DNA from: Loktanella sp. S4079
Lineage (GTDB): Bacteria > Pseudomonadota > Alphaproteobacteria > Rhodobacterales > Rhodobacteraceae
DNA: 49,033 bases
Direction of reading: 5' to 3'
Assembly: GCF_000967725.1 (NCBI RefSeq)
Contig: NZ_JXYE01000012.1
Coordinates: 1-49,033 of the forward strand
Both the position numbers and the translations under genes were made by a program. Shown here piece after piece: positions 15,003 to 24,330 of the stretch. Position 1 is the stretch's first letter. Every line of letters begins with the position of its first letter. The notes below the pieces were generated by a model that searched no databases, was not told the origin of the DNA, and saw only the letters and a program-made list of their open reading frames with translations.

Positions 15003-18000
15003 ATGAAACATTGGAGTTTGAGTAGGGGCGCACAGCGCCATTCATTTTCTTGGCCAAACTTTGAATTCGGAGGGCGTGGAGATGATTCTCTGACGGGTAC
15101 CGGTCGGAGTGATTTCATCTTTGGTTTTGGTGGTGACGACACGATCGCGGCCTCTGCTGGATTGGATTTTATCGACGGCGGACGCGGTTTTGATACGATG
15201 ACCTTCGCTGGGTCCATTTTGGATGCGAATATCTCGCAGTTTGGATTCTGGTGGTGCTCTACCGCGATTGTCACGATCTATGACGCCGCTGGTGGTGTGT
15301 CGGGTGTGTCGACGCTCACTGGGGTTGAGGCGCTATATTTCGCGGCCGACGACTATACCTATTACCTTGATGGTACGAACAATGCGGTCCTTGCTGGCGA
15401 TGATATTCTGGCCGCTCTCGAGGACGAGACTGTCGTGATTGCGTCAGAAGATCTGTTGGCCAATGACAGCGAATTTGACGGCGATACAATCGCGATCACT
15501 GCTGTTGATGCGGTCTCTGCAATGGGCGCAGAAGTTAGTTTCGTAGATGGTGAAATAAGCTATATCGCAGGCACTGTATTCGATGCTCTGGCCGAAGGCG
15601 AAGTCGTCACCGATACCTTTACTTATACCGTCGATGACGGCAAGGGCGGCACTGATGTTGCCACCGTAACCGTGACAGTTACCGGTGTGAATGATGCGCC
15701 CGTTATTTCTGTTGATGATGCCGCGATTGTCCTGACGGAAAATACCACAGATTTTGACGCAGGGATTAGCGCGGCTGATGTCGATAATGGTGCGGTGCTG
15801 ACCTACAGCCTGACTGGCGCGGATGCGCCGCTCTTTTCTGTGGATGCGGATACTGGGGTTGTCTCATTTATCTCCAGCCCGGATTTCGAAGCGCCAGCCG
15901 ATGCGAATGGTGACAATGTCTACGAAATCACTGTTGTTGTGACTGATGAACATGGCGCGAGCGATAGTGCCGATTTGACGGTCTCTGTCGAAAACGTTTG
16001 GGAACCCATCTCGCTTACCCAAGGGTTTGAAACCGAAGCGTCAGGTTCAATCTATACTGCCGCTGATACGGACGGATCGCTGCTGCCTGATGGGGCAGAG
16101 GTCGATTTGGTCAACAACGGTCAGGCCGTTGTCGATAGCACAGACGCATCAGACGGTTTGCTTGGTTTTGATTTGTCGTGGGTCAACACCCGTGGCGGAA
16201 CAGGTATTTCCGACGGCGATTTTATTGGTGTCACTGGCTACACTGGCGATGTTGGGCAATTCGCAGAAGGCACCCAAGGCTACGAGCTACAGGACGCAGA
16301 CGGTCTGTTGCGACTGACCTTTGACACGATTGATCTGTCGCAGCGGGGTGATGCCTCGATTATTAAGCTGTCACTCGATGCCTTTGTGAATGAAACTGGC
16401 TGGGAAGCCGATGATCTGGTGCGCATTTATGTCGAAACTGATCAGGGCACGATTGATCTGCTGAATACAACGGGGTCTGATATCGACGACCTCGGCATCG
16501 AGGATAGCTGGCAAACCCTATCCACGACACTGGGTGCCGATATTAATGAAGCAACTCTGATCGTCGAACTCGACAGCAACGCATCTGCAGAGAGCCTCTA
16601 TGTCGATAACATAGCTGTCCAAGAGGTGTTCTACATCGCCCAAAGCTTTGAGACCGAAGCGACCGGTGATCGGTATGACTTTGACGCGGCGGACGGGCGC
16701 ATTTTGGAACTGGGCGAAACTGTCGATTTGCTGAACGTTGAAGGGCTATCCACGGTTGATAGCACTGACGCGTCCATGGGGCAGCTTGGGTTTGACCTGA
16801 CATGGACTAACACGCGCGGCGGCACAGGGATCGCCGATGGTGATTTCGTTGGGGTACAAAACGACACGGTGACAGTTGGCGCTTATACCGATGGTCTGCA
16901 GGGGTATCAGTTATCTGACCCAGATGGTCTTTTGGTGATGTCCTTTGACGAGTTGGACCTAAGTGGCGTGGGCGAGGTGCATCTGTCACTTGATACTTTT
17001 GTCAAATGGACCGCGTGGGAAATTGACGATGTGGTCAATATCTATGTTGTCACCGATCAAGGAACGGTCACGCTGTTCGATACCACTGGACAGGATATAG
17101 ACGATCTGGACGTCGAAAATACCTGGATGACGCTTTCGACCACATTGGGCGAAGATATCAATAGCGCACAATTGTTTGTGGAGCTGGATAGTAACGCTGC
17201 GAACGAAGCAATCTATATCGACAATATCGTTGTGACTTCTGATCCTGACATCGTCGTGGTCGAGCCAGAACCAGAACTGACGCTAATCTCTGAGATCCAA
17301 GGTGACGGTGATGTGGCTGCGCTGGACGGCGAAGAGGTTGCTGCAGAGGCGATTGTGACATTGGTCACTGATGATGGATTCTACATGCAAGAAGAAGACA
17401 GTGACGTAGATGATAATCCGCTCACCTCTGAGGGCATTTTTGTCTACACAGCGGGTTCCTATGCGGTCAACATCGGTGATCTGGTCCAAGTGAATGGCAC
17501 CGTGACCGAATATTACGGGCTGACCGAAATCACCTCTGTGTCTTCGCTTGAGGTGACATATTCAGGGCTGGATCTACCTGAACTCACCACCGTGACGCTT
17601 TCGCCTGAAATTGCGCAAAACTACGAAGCGCTCGAAGGGATGCGCCTATCAGTGGTGTCGGGTACTGTTGACGCACTGACGGTGACGGAAAACTACAACC
17701 TTGATCGTTATGGGCAAATTTCCATTGCGTCGGGGACCTTGACCCAGCCAACACAGATCTACGACGCGCAGACGCAAGCCGATGAAATCGCAGCACTGGC
17801 AGAGGCAAACGAAAACGCGAGCCTGCTGTTGGATGACGGCTCATCGGTTCAGAACCCTGATGTCTATCCTTATCTATCGGGTGGCGCAGGCGACGATGGC
17901 GACGGCGTCTTGGACAGTGGCGATGATTTCTCGGATACTGGCACGACAGTGCGTCTTGGCGCTGAAATCGCTGATCCTGTCGAGGGCGTGCTGACGTTCT

Positions 18001-19229
18001 CATTCGATGAATGGACGCTGAATGTTACCGACACTATCGAATTCGTGGATGACACCAATACAGGTGCGCGCGACGCCGCCCCAGAAGATGTCGGTGGCAC
18101 GTTACAGGTGGCGTCGTATAATGTGCTGAACTTCTTCACCACTTTCTCTGGTGGAACTGGCCCAAGCGGCGACCTTAGCCCGCGTGGCGCTGACAACACC
18201 GAAGAATTTGATCGGCAGGCGTCAAAACTGGCCGAGGGGATCATTGGCACCGGTGCCGAAGTCATTGCTCTTCAGGAAATCGAAAACAACGGAACCGAGG
18301 CAATTGGCGCATTGGTTGATGTGTTGAATGCCGAAGGCACTGGCGCGACCTACGCCTATGTGGACCCAACCGGGACAGGCGATTTCATCGGGACTGATGC
18401 GATCACAACAGGCATCATCTATGACAGTTCGGCTGTGACATTGGTCTATTCAGATTACATCGTATTTGATGAAACCTCTGCCGACGCGACATATGCAATT
18501 GCCTCTGAATTGGGCGGCTACGTCGGGGTGAGTTTTAACGACTATCAACGCAATCGGCCTTCTGTTGCGGCGACGTTTGTGGATGATGCAACGGGCGAAA
18601 CCTTTACGGTTGTGTCGTCGCACTTCAAATCCAAAGGCGACAGCGATTTGCAAGACGTGGCTGATGCAGCAGAAAGCTGGCTGGCCAATAGCGCAAATGC
18701 CGGGTCTGCAGATTATGCGGTCGTGGCCGATTTGCTGGCTGATCTTTATGCCGATCCAAACTTTGACCAGTATGATGGTCAGGGGTTCTGGAATGCGGTG
18801 CGATTGGACGGCGCGGTTGAACTCGCTGATTGGATTGCCACCGAATATAACGGCGGTGGTGTGACCAACTATCTCTTGCTTGGTGATATGAACTCATACG
18901 CCCAAGAAGACGCGGTCCAATACCTTGACGAAGACGCGGGGCTAACCGATCTGATTGACAGCTTTATCGGGCAAGACGATGCGTATTCGTATGTCTTTAA
19001 TGGCCAACAAGGGACCTTGGATCAGGGGCTGGGCGATAGCGAAATCACTGACCATGTGACCGGCGTAACAGAGTGGCACATCAACGCAGATGAGCCGGAT
19101 CTGATTGGCTATGACACGGATTATAATGATCCTGGGTTCTATAACGATGGCGTTTATGCGTCGTCGGATCATGACCCGCTGATCATCGGCCTCGACTTTG
19201 ATGCGCCTGATGATTTCGTCATGACCTAA
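15003..19229 (+). CDS. Large secreted ExeM/NucH-like extracellular nuclease with RTX and cadherin-like domains
   Basis: 1408 residues, strongly acidic. Residues ~20-60 hold RTX-like calcium repeats (GGRGDDSLTG, GFGGDDTI, DGGRGFDTM). Residues ~130-330 hold VCBS/cadherin-like domains (TYTVDDGKGGTD, VNDAPVISV, LFSVDADTGVVSF). Two copies of a ~205-residue module start near 340 and 546. A lamin-tail/OB-fold-like segment begins near 760. From ~1034 an endonuclease/exonuclease/phosphatase domain shows VASYNVLNFF, VIALQEIENNG, FTVVSSHFKSKG, LLGDMNSYAQED and SSDHDPLIIG, covering the metal-binding Asn and Glu, and catalytic Asp and His. It probably degrades extracellular DNA, for phosphate or biofilm turnover. 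There is no N-terminal signal peptide; with RTX repeats this suggests type I secretion. No type I ABC/MFP pair is adjacent. Confidence 0.9.
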   Translation: MKHWSLSRGAQRHSFSWPNFEFGGRGDDSLTGTGRSDFIFGFGGDDTIAASAGLDFIDGGRGFDTMTFAGSILDANISQFGFWWCSTAIVTIYDAAGGVSGVSTLTGVEALYFAADDYTYYLDGTNNAVLAGDDILAALEDETVVIASEDLLANDSEFDGDTIAITAVDAVSAMGAEVSFVDGEISYIAGTVFDALAEGEVVTDTFTYTVDDGKGGTDVATVTVTVTGVNDAPVISVDDAAIVLTENTTDFDAGISAADVDNGAVLTYSLTGADAPLFSVDADTGVVSFISSPDFEAPADANGDNVYEITVVVTDEHGASDSADLTVSVENVWEPISLTQGFETEASGSIYTAADTDGSLLPDGAEVDLVNNGQAVVDSTDASDGLLGFDLSWVNTRGGTGISDGDFIGVTGYTGDVGQFAEGTQGYELQDADGLLRLTFDTIDLSQRGDASIIKLSLDAFVNETGWEADDLVRIYVETDQGTIDLLNTTGSDIDDLGIEDSWQTLSTTLGADINEATLIVELDSNASAESLYVDNIAVQEVFYIAQSFETEATGDRYDFDAADGRILELGETVDLLNVEGLSTVDSTDASMGQLGFDLTWTNTRGGTGIADGDFVGVQNDTVTVGAYTDGLQGYQLSDPDGLLVMSFDELDLSGVGEVHLSLDTFVKWTAWEIDDVVNIYVVTDQGTVTLFDTTGQDIDDLDVENTWMTLSTTLGEDINSAQLFVELDSNAANEAIYIDNIVVTSDPDIVVVEPEPELTLISEIQGDGDVAALDGEEVAAEAIVTLVTDDGFYMQEEDSDVDDNPLTSEGIFVYTAGSYAVNIGDLVQVNGTVTEYYGLTEITSVSSLEVTYSGLDLPELTTVTLSPEIAQNYEALEGMRLSVVSGTVDALTVTENYNLDRYGQISIASGTLTQPTQIYDAQTQADEIAALAEANENASLLLDDGSSVQNPDVYPYLSGGAGDDGDGVLDSGDDFSDTGTTVRLGAEIADPVEGVLTFSFDEWTLNVTDTIEFVDDTNTGARDAAPEDVGGTLQVASYNVLNFFTTFSGGTGPSGDLSPRGADNTEEFDRQASKLAEGIIGTGAEVIALQEIENNGTEAIGALVDVLNAEGTGATYAYVDPTGTGDFIGTDAITTGIIYDSSAVTLVYSDYIVFDETSADATYAIASELGGYVGVSFNDYQRNRPSVAATFVDDATGETFTVVSSHFKSKGDSDLQDVADAAESWLANSANAGSADYAVVADLLADLYADPNFDQYDGQGFWNAVRLDGAVELADWIATEYNGGGVTNYLLLGDMNSYAQEDAVQYLDEDAGLTDLIDSFIGQDDAYSYVFNGQQGTLDQGLGDSEITDHVTGVTEWHINADEPDLIGYDTDYNDPGFYNDGVYASSDHDPLIIGLDFDAPDDFVMT
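16021..17240 (+). repeat. Tandem duplicated module within the nuclease gene
   Basis: Two direct copies, about 16021-16629 and 16639-17240, encode parallel blocks: FETEASG / FETEATG, VDSTDASDGLLGFDLSW / VDSTDASMGQLGFDLTW, NTRGGTGISDGDF / NTRGGTGIADGDF, IYVETDQGTIDLL / IYVVTDQGTVTLF and VELDSNASAESLYVDNI / VELDSNAANEAIYIDNI. A recent intragenic duplication of a carbohydrate-binding-like beta-sandwich is the likely origin. Confidence 0.85.
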
Positions 19230-19230
19230 G

Positions 19231-19269
19231 CAAAACACGCCAAGGGCGCGGCCGTCGCTGTGCCCTTGG
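19231..19269. terminator. Hairpin between convergent genes
   Basis: An 8-bp stem CCAAGGGC / GCCCTTGG (19240-19247 and 19262-19269). On the minus strand it is followed by a weak T-rich stretch (GTGTTTTG), so it may end the leftward siderophore-interacting gene as read-through protection and the rightward nuclease gene. Confidence 0.55.
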
Positions 19270-19276
19270 TGATCTG

Positions 19277-20335
19277 CTAATTATTCGTCCAATATCCAGA
19301 AAAATAACTGGCCGCGCGACTGGCCCCTTTCTCGATCAGGTCTGCTTTGGCCTTGCGTACAAGGTCGCGCTCTGCCGCGAGCCAAACAAAGGTTTCATCC
19401 GCAATATGTGTAATTTGCGACAGGGATTTGGACAGGCTTTCGCTATTGGGGCGCAGTAGCCATTTGACCGATATGCCTTTTGGCTTTTGTAGTTCATGAA
19501 TATCCGCAGCATCCCCGACTTCGATGATGGCCTGTCCTGTCGTTGTCTCGGGGGCGTTTTCCAGAATTCGCCGGATCGCAGGAAGCGCGGTTTCATCACC
19601 CGCAATGAGCAGGTCATCAGCCGTTGGAAAGTCACCGCCGCCGGGCCCCATCACCCCAACAATCGCGCCGGGAAGTGCGGATTGCGCCCATTGCATCGTG
19701 TGACCACCCGCGTGCTCAAAGATGTCAAAGCTAAAGCTGCCTGATCGGTGGTCGAACGCAACAAAGGTATAGGCCGCGCGATGCAATTGATCCTTACCCG
19801 TAGGCCAAACGGTACGCCGTTTTTCGTTCAACGTGGGCCAGACCGCTGGTCGATCATCTGGCGGGATCAACAGCGAAAAATGCATCGCACCTGACGCCAA
19901 TTGGTCAAGGTTTGGACATTTGATCGTAACGCGTAGGAAATTCGCAGTGACGCGCCGGACTGATAGAACGCGGCCAATTTGGAAATTTGGTGGATATGGT
20001 GTGGGCAGGTCTTCGCCGCTCCAGACCATCTGCGCGCTGGCGTCAGGAAAGACATGATCCAGCAGGTAAATCACGGCCTCACGCGTTTGATATAGCGCCG
20101 TTGCATCGGGCGCAGCGATGACCACTTCGAATTGGCCAGAGGTCACCTGAAATTGTACCTTGGACTGAATGTAGTCGACCTGAAGGATCGCATCATGCTG
20201 TGTCACAGGCATGCCGTATTCTACGACATGTGCGCGAATATGGTTCAGTAATCCTTCGGGGATATCGCCCGCAAATATGCTGCGGCTGGTTTGTGCACCT
20301 GCGGGTATCACAGGCAAGGGCATCGGGGCATTCAT
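19277..20335 (-). CDS. Siderophore-interacting protein (flavin-dependent ferric reductase) with DUF2218 domain
   Basis: 352 residues. The N-terminal ~95 residues resemble DUF2218. From about residue 115 a ferredoxin-reductase-like FAD domain begins (RVLSVRRVTANFLRVTIKCPN, then HFSLLIPPDD, RAAYTFVAFD, FEHAGGHTMQWAQSALPGAIVGVMGPGG). The C-terminal NAD(P)H-binding part has LLIAGDETALPAIRRIL and ends in ASYFSGYWTNN, a typical YqjH/ViuB ending. These cytoplasmic enzymes reduce Fe3+-siderophore complexes with NAD(P)H and release iron. It stands alone, convergent to the nuclease gene, with no siderophore genes beside it. No ribosome site better than average was seen at the ATG. Confidence 0.88.
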   Translation of the reverse strand: MNAPMPLPVIPAGAQTSRSIFAGDIPEGLLNHIRAHVVEYGMPVTQHDAILQVDYIQSKVQFQVTSGQFEVVIAAPDATALYQTREAVIYLLDHVFPDASAQMVWSGEDLPTPYPPNFQIGRVLSVRRVTANFLRVTIKCPNLDQLASGAMHFSLLIPPDDRPAVWPTLNEKRRTVWPTGKDQLHRAAYTFVAFDHRSGSFSFDIFEHAGGHTMQWAQSALPGAIVGVMGPGGGDFPTADDLLIAGDETALPAIRRILENAPETTTGQAIIEVGDAADIHELQKPKGISVKWLLRPNSESLSKSLSQITHIADETFVWLAAERDLVRKAKADLIEKGASRAASYFSGYWTNN

Positions 20336-20481
20336 GTGTCTGATCCGCGCAATGGGAACAGGTTATCGTGCCGAAAGACAGCTCTCGCTGGTGTGGGCAT
20401 TAAACCTGAGTGATTTTATCGACATATATCGACGCGTCACCGCGAAATTGCAAGCCGCCAGTGGCCAGGTTCATATGTGAC

Positions 20482-20510
20482 GGTGGCGCCGGGCATGACC
20501 CGGCACCACC
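20482..20510 (-). terminator. Hairpin downstream of the aldehyde dehydrogenase gene
   Basis: Stem GGTGG-GCCGGG paired with CCCGGC-CCACC with one mismatch and a 5-nt loop, just after the stop at 20517. No T-tract follows, so it may be a weak terminator or a 3' stabiliser of the liv-type operon mRNA. Confidence 0.45.
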
Positions 20511-20516
20511 TGCTTG

Positions 20517-21965
20517 TCAGATTGGATAGTGCACAGGGCCATCTTGCATCGTGATCCAGCGCAGTTCAGTGAATTCCTCAACGCCCCACAGCCCACCAAA
20601 TCGACCATAGCCAGATGCTTTCACCCCGCCAAATGGCATTTGTGCTTCGTCGTGAACGGTTGGGCCATTGATATGGCAAATGCCGCTTTCGATACGCTTG
20701 GCAATTGATAGGGCGGCCATAACATCACGTCCAAAGACCGCAGCTGATAGCCCAAACTCGCTCTCGTTCGCGATACGAACCGCTTCGTCTTCGGAGGAGG
20801 CACGAATAATGGCGACCACAGGCCCAAAGCTTTCTTCGTGGTAGAGGCGCATATCAGGGGTAACGTTATCCAAGGCCGCAGCATTCATGATTGTGCCTTG
20901 GCCGCCGCCCGCGATCAGATCGGCCCCGTGATCAACAGCATCTGCGATCAACTCTCTGACACGGTCGGCGGCCCCCGCATTCACGAGCGATCCCAGAGGC
21001 GCTGTCCCTTCGCGTGGGTCACCCGCAGTTAGACTTTTGACCTTTTCGGAAAAGGCCGCGACGAATTTATCACCAGCGCTGCCCACGGTGATGATCCGTT
21101 CAGTGGACATGCAAATCTGCCCTTGGTTCATGTAGGCGGCGAACCCAGCGGCGGCGACAGCGGCGTCAATGTCGGCATCTTCGAGGATGATCATAGGCGC
21201 TTTGCCCCCCAGCTCGAGCAAGGCGGGTTTCAGGCTTCGCGCGGCGAGTTCGCTGATCACACGGCCGACACGGGTCGATCCGGTAAAGTTCACGCGGCGA
21301 ATGGCAGGGTGAACAACCAGCGCTTCGACGACTTGTGGTGCCTCGTCTGGGGCGTTTGATACTGCGTTAACGACCCCTTTGGGAAATCCGGCCTCTGACA
21401 CGGCTTCGATAATCAGCGCATGGACGCGCGGGCAAAGTTCCGAGGTCTTCATTACAACCGTATTGCCGCAAGCGAGCGGAGTCGCGATTGAGCGCACACC
21501 AAGGATCACAGGCGCATTCCAAGGTGCAATCGCAAGAACAACACCGGCAGGCTGGCGGATGGCCATCGCGGTCGATCCGGGGCGGTTTGTCGGAATGATA
21601 TCACCCTTGATCTGCGTAGTGAGCGACGCCGCCTCGACCAGCATGTCTGATGCCAGCATGATGTTAAAACGCGCCCATGCTTCGGTTGCGCCGATTTCTT
21701 CTTGCATGGCGGCGACGATATCATCGCCGCGCGCTTTTAGGTTTTCGGCAGCTGCTAGCAATTTACGGCGACGTTCGCCGGGTCCTGTGCTTGACCATTC
21801 TGCGAATGCGCGTGCGGCTGCATCAACGGCGCGTTCGACATCCGCAAGTGATGCGGCGGCGGCCTCGGTCACCACGTCATTCGTGATCGGATTGCGATGT
21901 TGGAACACGCGGTCGCCTTCTGCGGGCACATATTCGCCGTCGATATAGAGATCGAGTTTCTTCAT
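20517..21965 (-). CDS. NAD(P)+-dependent aldehyde dehydrogenase
   Basis: 482 residues, the usual ALDH length. Motifs: oxyanion Asn in APWNAPVILG, cofactor-binding GSTRVG, general-base Glu in LELGGKAP and catalytic Cys in NQGQICMSTERI, and the C-terminal MPFGGVKASGYGRFGG. The sequence style is close to vanillin/benzaldehyde/salicylaldehyde dehydrogenases, so an aromatic or related aldehyde is a reasonable guess but not proven. It lies 12 nt behind livF and is the last gene of the importer operon, which suggests that it oxidises the imported compound or an intermediate from it. Confidence 0.9.
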   Translation of the reverse strand: MKKLDLYIDGEYVPAEGDRVFQHRNPITNDVVTEAAAASLADVERAVDAAARAFAEWSSTGPGERRRKLLAAAENLKARGDDIVAAMQEEIGATEAWARFNIMLASDMLVEAASLTTQIKGDIIPTNRPGSTAMAIRQPAGVVLAIAPWNAPVILGVRSIATPLACGNTVVMKTSELCPRVHALIIEAVSEAGFPKGVVNAVSNAPDEAPQVVEALVVHPAIRRVNFTGSTRVGRVISELAARSLKPALLELGGKAPMIILEDADIDAAVAAAGFAAYMNQGQICMSTERIITVGSAGDKFVAAFSEKVKSLTAGDPREGTAPLGSLVNAGAADRVRELIADAVDHGADLIAGGGQGTIMNAAALDNVTPDMRLYHEESFGPVVAIIRASSEDEAVRIANESEFGLSAAVFGRDVMAALSIAKRIESGICHINGPTVHDEAQMPFGGVKASGYGRFGGLWGVEEFTELRWITMQDGPVHYPI

Positions 21966-21977
21966 GATTTGCTCCTG

Positions 21978-22706
21978 TCAGTTTGGTTTGGCGACTGCGC
22001 CGCCAAGAAAGGCGCGTTCTACCGATGGGTTTGATTTGATTTCTTCAGCGGGGCCGGAGCCCGTAATGCGCCCGACCTCAACAAGGTAGACGTAATCAGC
22101 AAGCGCAAGCGTGGCCCGTGCGTTTTGTTCAACAATAACAATGGTCAGCCCGTTTGCGCGGATGCGTGCAAGGGCAGCAAAGACTTCTTTGACGACAATC
22201 GGCGCGAGCCCAAGCGAAGGCTCATCAAGCAGCAAGATATCTGGATTTGACATCAAGGCGCGCCCAATCGCGACCATCTGCTGTTCACCGCCTGACATCG
22301 TGCCAGCGATTTGGTTTTGGCGTTCAGCGAGTTTGGGGAATAGGGCATAGACTTCGGCAAGATTGCTTTCAGCTTTGTCGCGTGCACGTTCCGGAATCGC
22401 GCCGAGTTTCAGGTTTTCGGCGACACTGAGCGCTGGAAAGATGCCGCGCCCTTCGGGCACAAGCGCAATCCCAGCATCCGCGAGCCTATGTGCAGGCATA
22501 TCGAGCAAGGATTTACCTTTGTAGGTAATCGCACCCGATGTTGGTGCAATGCGCCCGCCAACGGCCCCCAAGAGCGACGATTTGCCAGCGCCATTCGCGC
22601 CCAGGATTGCAACCATTTGGCCAGCCTCAACTTTGATCGAGGCGCCGTCCAGCGCGACATGCTTCCCGTATGTGACGGTCAGGTTTTCGACTTCAAGCAT
22701 CGACAT
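21978..22706 (-). CDS. livF: Liv-type ABC importer ATP-binding protein LivF
   Basis: 242 residues, with Walker A GANGAGKSSL, signature MSGGEQQMVAIGRAL, Walker B DILLLDEPSLGLAP and the switch loop VIVEQNA, all typical of LivF. It overlaps the end of livG by 14 bases. Second ATPase of a hydrophobic amino acid uptake (HAAT) family importer in the cytoplasm. Confidence 0.9.
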   Translation of the reverse strand: MSMLEVENLTVTYGKHVALDGASIKVEAGQMVAILGANGAGKSSLLGAVGGRIAPTSGAITYKGKSLLDMPAHRLADAGIALVPEGRGIFPALSVAENLKLGAIPERARDKAESNLAEVYALFPKLAERQNQIAGTMSGGEQQMVAIGRALMSNPDILLLDEPSLGLAPIVVKEVFAALARIRANGLTIVIVEQNARATLALADYVYLVEVGRITGSGPAEEIKSNPSVERAFLGGAVAKPN

Positions 22707-23421
22707 CTTCTCCGAGGTAGGCGTTCACAACTGCGGGGTCAGTGAGGGCCTTGTCTGTTGCTTCATCAGCAATGAGCTGGCCCGAGTTCATCACCACCAC
22801 CCGTGGGCACAGCGCACGCACCGCGTCGATGATATGTTCGACCATCAGAATGGTCAGGCCGCTGTCACGTAGATCTGAGATCAGGGAAATACCTTCTTCT
22901 AGTTCGGTGGGGTTTAGCCCGGCGAGCCATTCATCGAGCAAAAGTAACTCAGGTTCGGCCGCCAAGGCACGCGCTAGCTCTAGCCGCTTTTGGTCGATAT
23001 AGGTCAGGTCCCCGGCTGACATGGCAGCGCGCGCAGAAAGCCCTACTTTGTCCAACGCTTCAGCGGCCACCTGTTTTGCCGTGTCACCCCAATGGGCGTT
23101 CCGTCCAAACACGGCCGAGATCATCACATTTTCAGTCAGCGTCAGTGAGGGCAAGATGCGTACCAATTGAAACGTCCTGGCAACGCCGTGGCGGGCAATC
23201 TTGTCACGGGACAGGCCATTTAGTTTCTGACCATTGAGCGATATCTCTCCTGCTGTGGCAGGCAAAGCGCCGGAAATCAGGTTGATCAATGTCGTTTTGC
23301 CAGACCCATTTGGCCCCAGTAGACCGATGATTTCACCCTTTTCGACATGAAACGAAACGTTGTTTACTGCTTTAAGCCCGCCAAATTGTTTGACGGCATT
23401 GTTGATGCTGAGAAAGCTCAT
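22693..23421 (-). CDS. livG: Liv-type ABC importer ATP-binding protein LivG
   Basis: 242 residues from the ATG at 23421, which overlaps the livM stop as ATGA; a longer frame to 23553 runs inside livM and is rejected. Walker A GPNGSGKTTL, switch loop MVEHIID, and Walker B ELLLLDEWLAGLNP. The signature is unusual: the canonical LSxGQ is replaced by SAGDLTYIDQKRLELARAL, as often seen in LivG relatives, and the ATPase Glu-Pro of Walker B is Glu-Trp. Confidence 0.88.
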   Translation of the reverse strand: MSFLSINNAVKQFGGLKAVNNVSFHVEKGEIIGLLGPNGSGKTTLINLISGALPATAGEISLNGQKLNGLSRDKIARHGVARTFQLVRILPSLTLTENVMISAVFGRNAHWGDTAKQVAAEALDKVGLSARAAMSAGDLTYIDQKRLELARALAAEPELLLLDEWLAGLNPTELEEGISLISDLRDSGLTILMVEHIIDAVRALCPRVVVMNSGQLIADEATDKALTDPAVVNAYLGEDVDA

Positions 23422-24329
23422 TGCGCGTCCTTCCGTCGTGATCTGAATTTTTCGATGCCAGCCAGCACCCCGTCCGGAAGCAGGAACACCACTGCGATGA
23501 ATAGCAAGCCCATGAAGATCGGGTAGCTGTCCGGAAAGTTCGCAGAGAGCCATTCAAACACCAAGAACAGCGGAACCGCACCCAAGGCCGGACCCCAAAG
23601 CCGGTTCGCGCCACCCAGCAGGGCCATGATCACGGTCAAAAAGCTAACCGTCGGATTAAACACAATTGCAGGCTCTACATAGACATAGCGTGGTGACGTG
23701 ATCGCGCCTGCCAATGTGAGGATGATCGCAGAGAGGACAAAGGCAATGAGCTTAACCTTAGCAAGGTTGATGCCCGCATGTGCGGCGACTGCTTCGTCGT
23801 CGCCAATCACCCGCAGCGCCATGCCCAGTCGAGACCGGTTGATCCACGCCGTCAGCCCGATGGTAATGACGCAAAGGCCAAGCATCTGCCAATAGATCCC
23901 ACGCGCGGTGATATCCAGAAAGATGTAGCGCCCCAAGGTGCCAGTAACGTTGACCTCGTACCAAGTGATGAGCTGGCGAACTAATTCGGCCAGACCAAAG
24001 CTAAAGATGACGAAATACACACCCTGAAGACGCAATGTCGAAAGCCCAACCAGTGCGGCCATGATGCCGCCAATGGCGCCTGCGCTCAGCAATACGGCCC
24101 AATATGGCAGGGCTTCGTTCAGGACTGCCACCGTGTAAGCGCCAGTGCCATAAAACGCGACCGTTGCCAGCGAAACATAATGCGTGTGCCCCGAAAACAG
24201 GGCCCATGCTGATGCGAGCGTGACATAGGTCGCGACACCAATCAGCAGGCCCAAACCGTAGTCGGAAACAAATTGCGGGGCGACAGCCATGACAATCACG
24301 GCAACGATAGGAAAGATAAACTTGGTCAT
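23418..24329 (-). CDS. livM: Liv-type ABC importer permease LivM
   Basis: 303 residues from the ATG at 24329, one base after the livH stop (TGATATG). Many hydrophobic helices with the LivM-type elements SLATVAFYGTGAYTVAVL and the ATPase-contact loop LGMALRVIGDDEAVAAHAGI. Forms the inner-membrane channel with LivH. A longer frame beginning at 24401 lies inside livH and is not used. Confidence 0.9.
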   Translation of the reverse strand: MTKFIFPIVAVIVMAVAPQFVSDYGLGLLIGVATYVTLASAWALFSGHTHYVSLATVAFYGTGAYTVAVLNEALPYWAVLLSAGAIGGIMAALVGLSTLRLQGVYFVIFSFGLAELVRQLITWYEVNVTGTLGRYIFLDITARGIYWQMLGLCVITIGLTAWINRSRLGMALRVIGDDEAVAAHAGINLAKVKLIAFVLSAIILTLAGAITSPRYVYVEPAIVFNPTVSFLTVIMALLGGANRLWGPALGAVPLFLVFEWLSANFPDSYPIFMGLLFIAVVFLLPDGVLAGIEKFRSRRKDAQ

Positions 24330-24330
24330 A

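Noticed and set aside
21379..21948. 189-residue plus-strand frame over the aldehyde dehydrogenase
   Set aside because: Antisense shadow of a clear enzyme gene; Ser/Ala-rich without motifs.
23422..23553. Longer livG start
   Set aside because: Lies within livM; the ATGA overlap at 23421 is the natural start.
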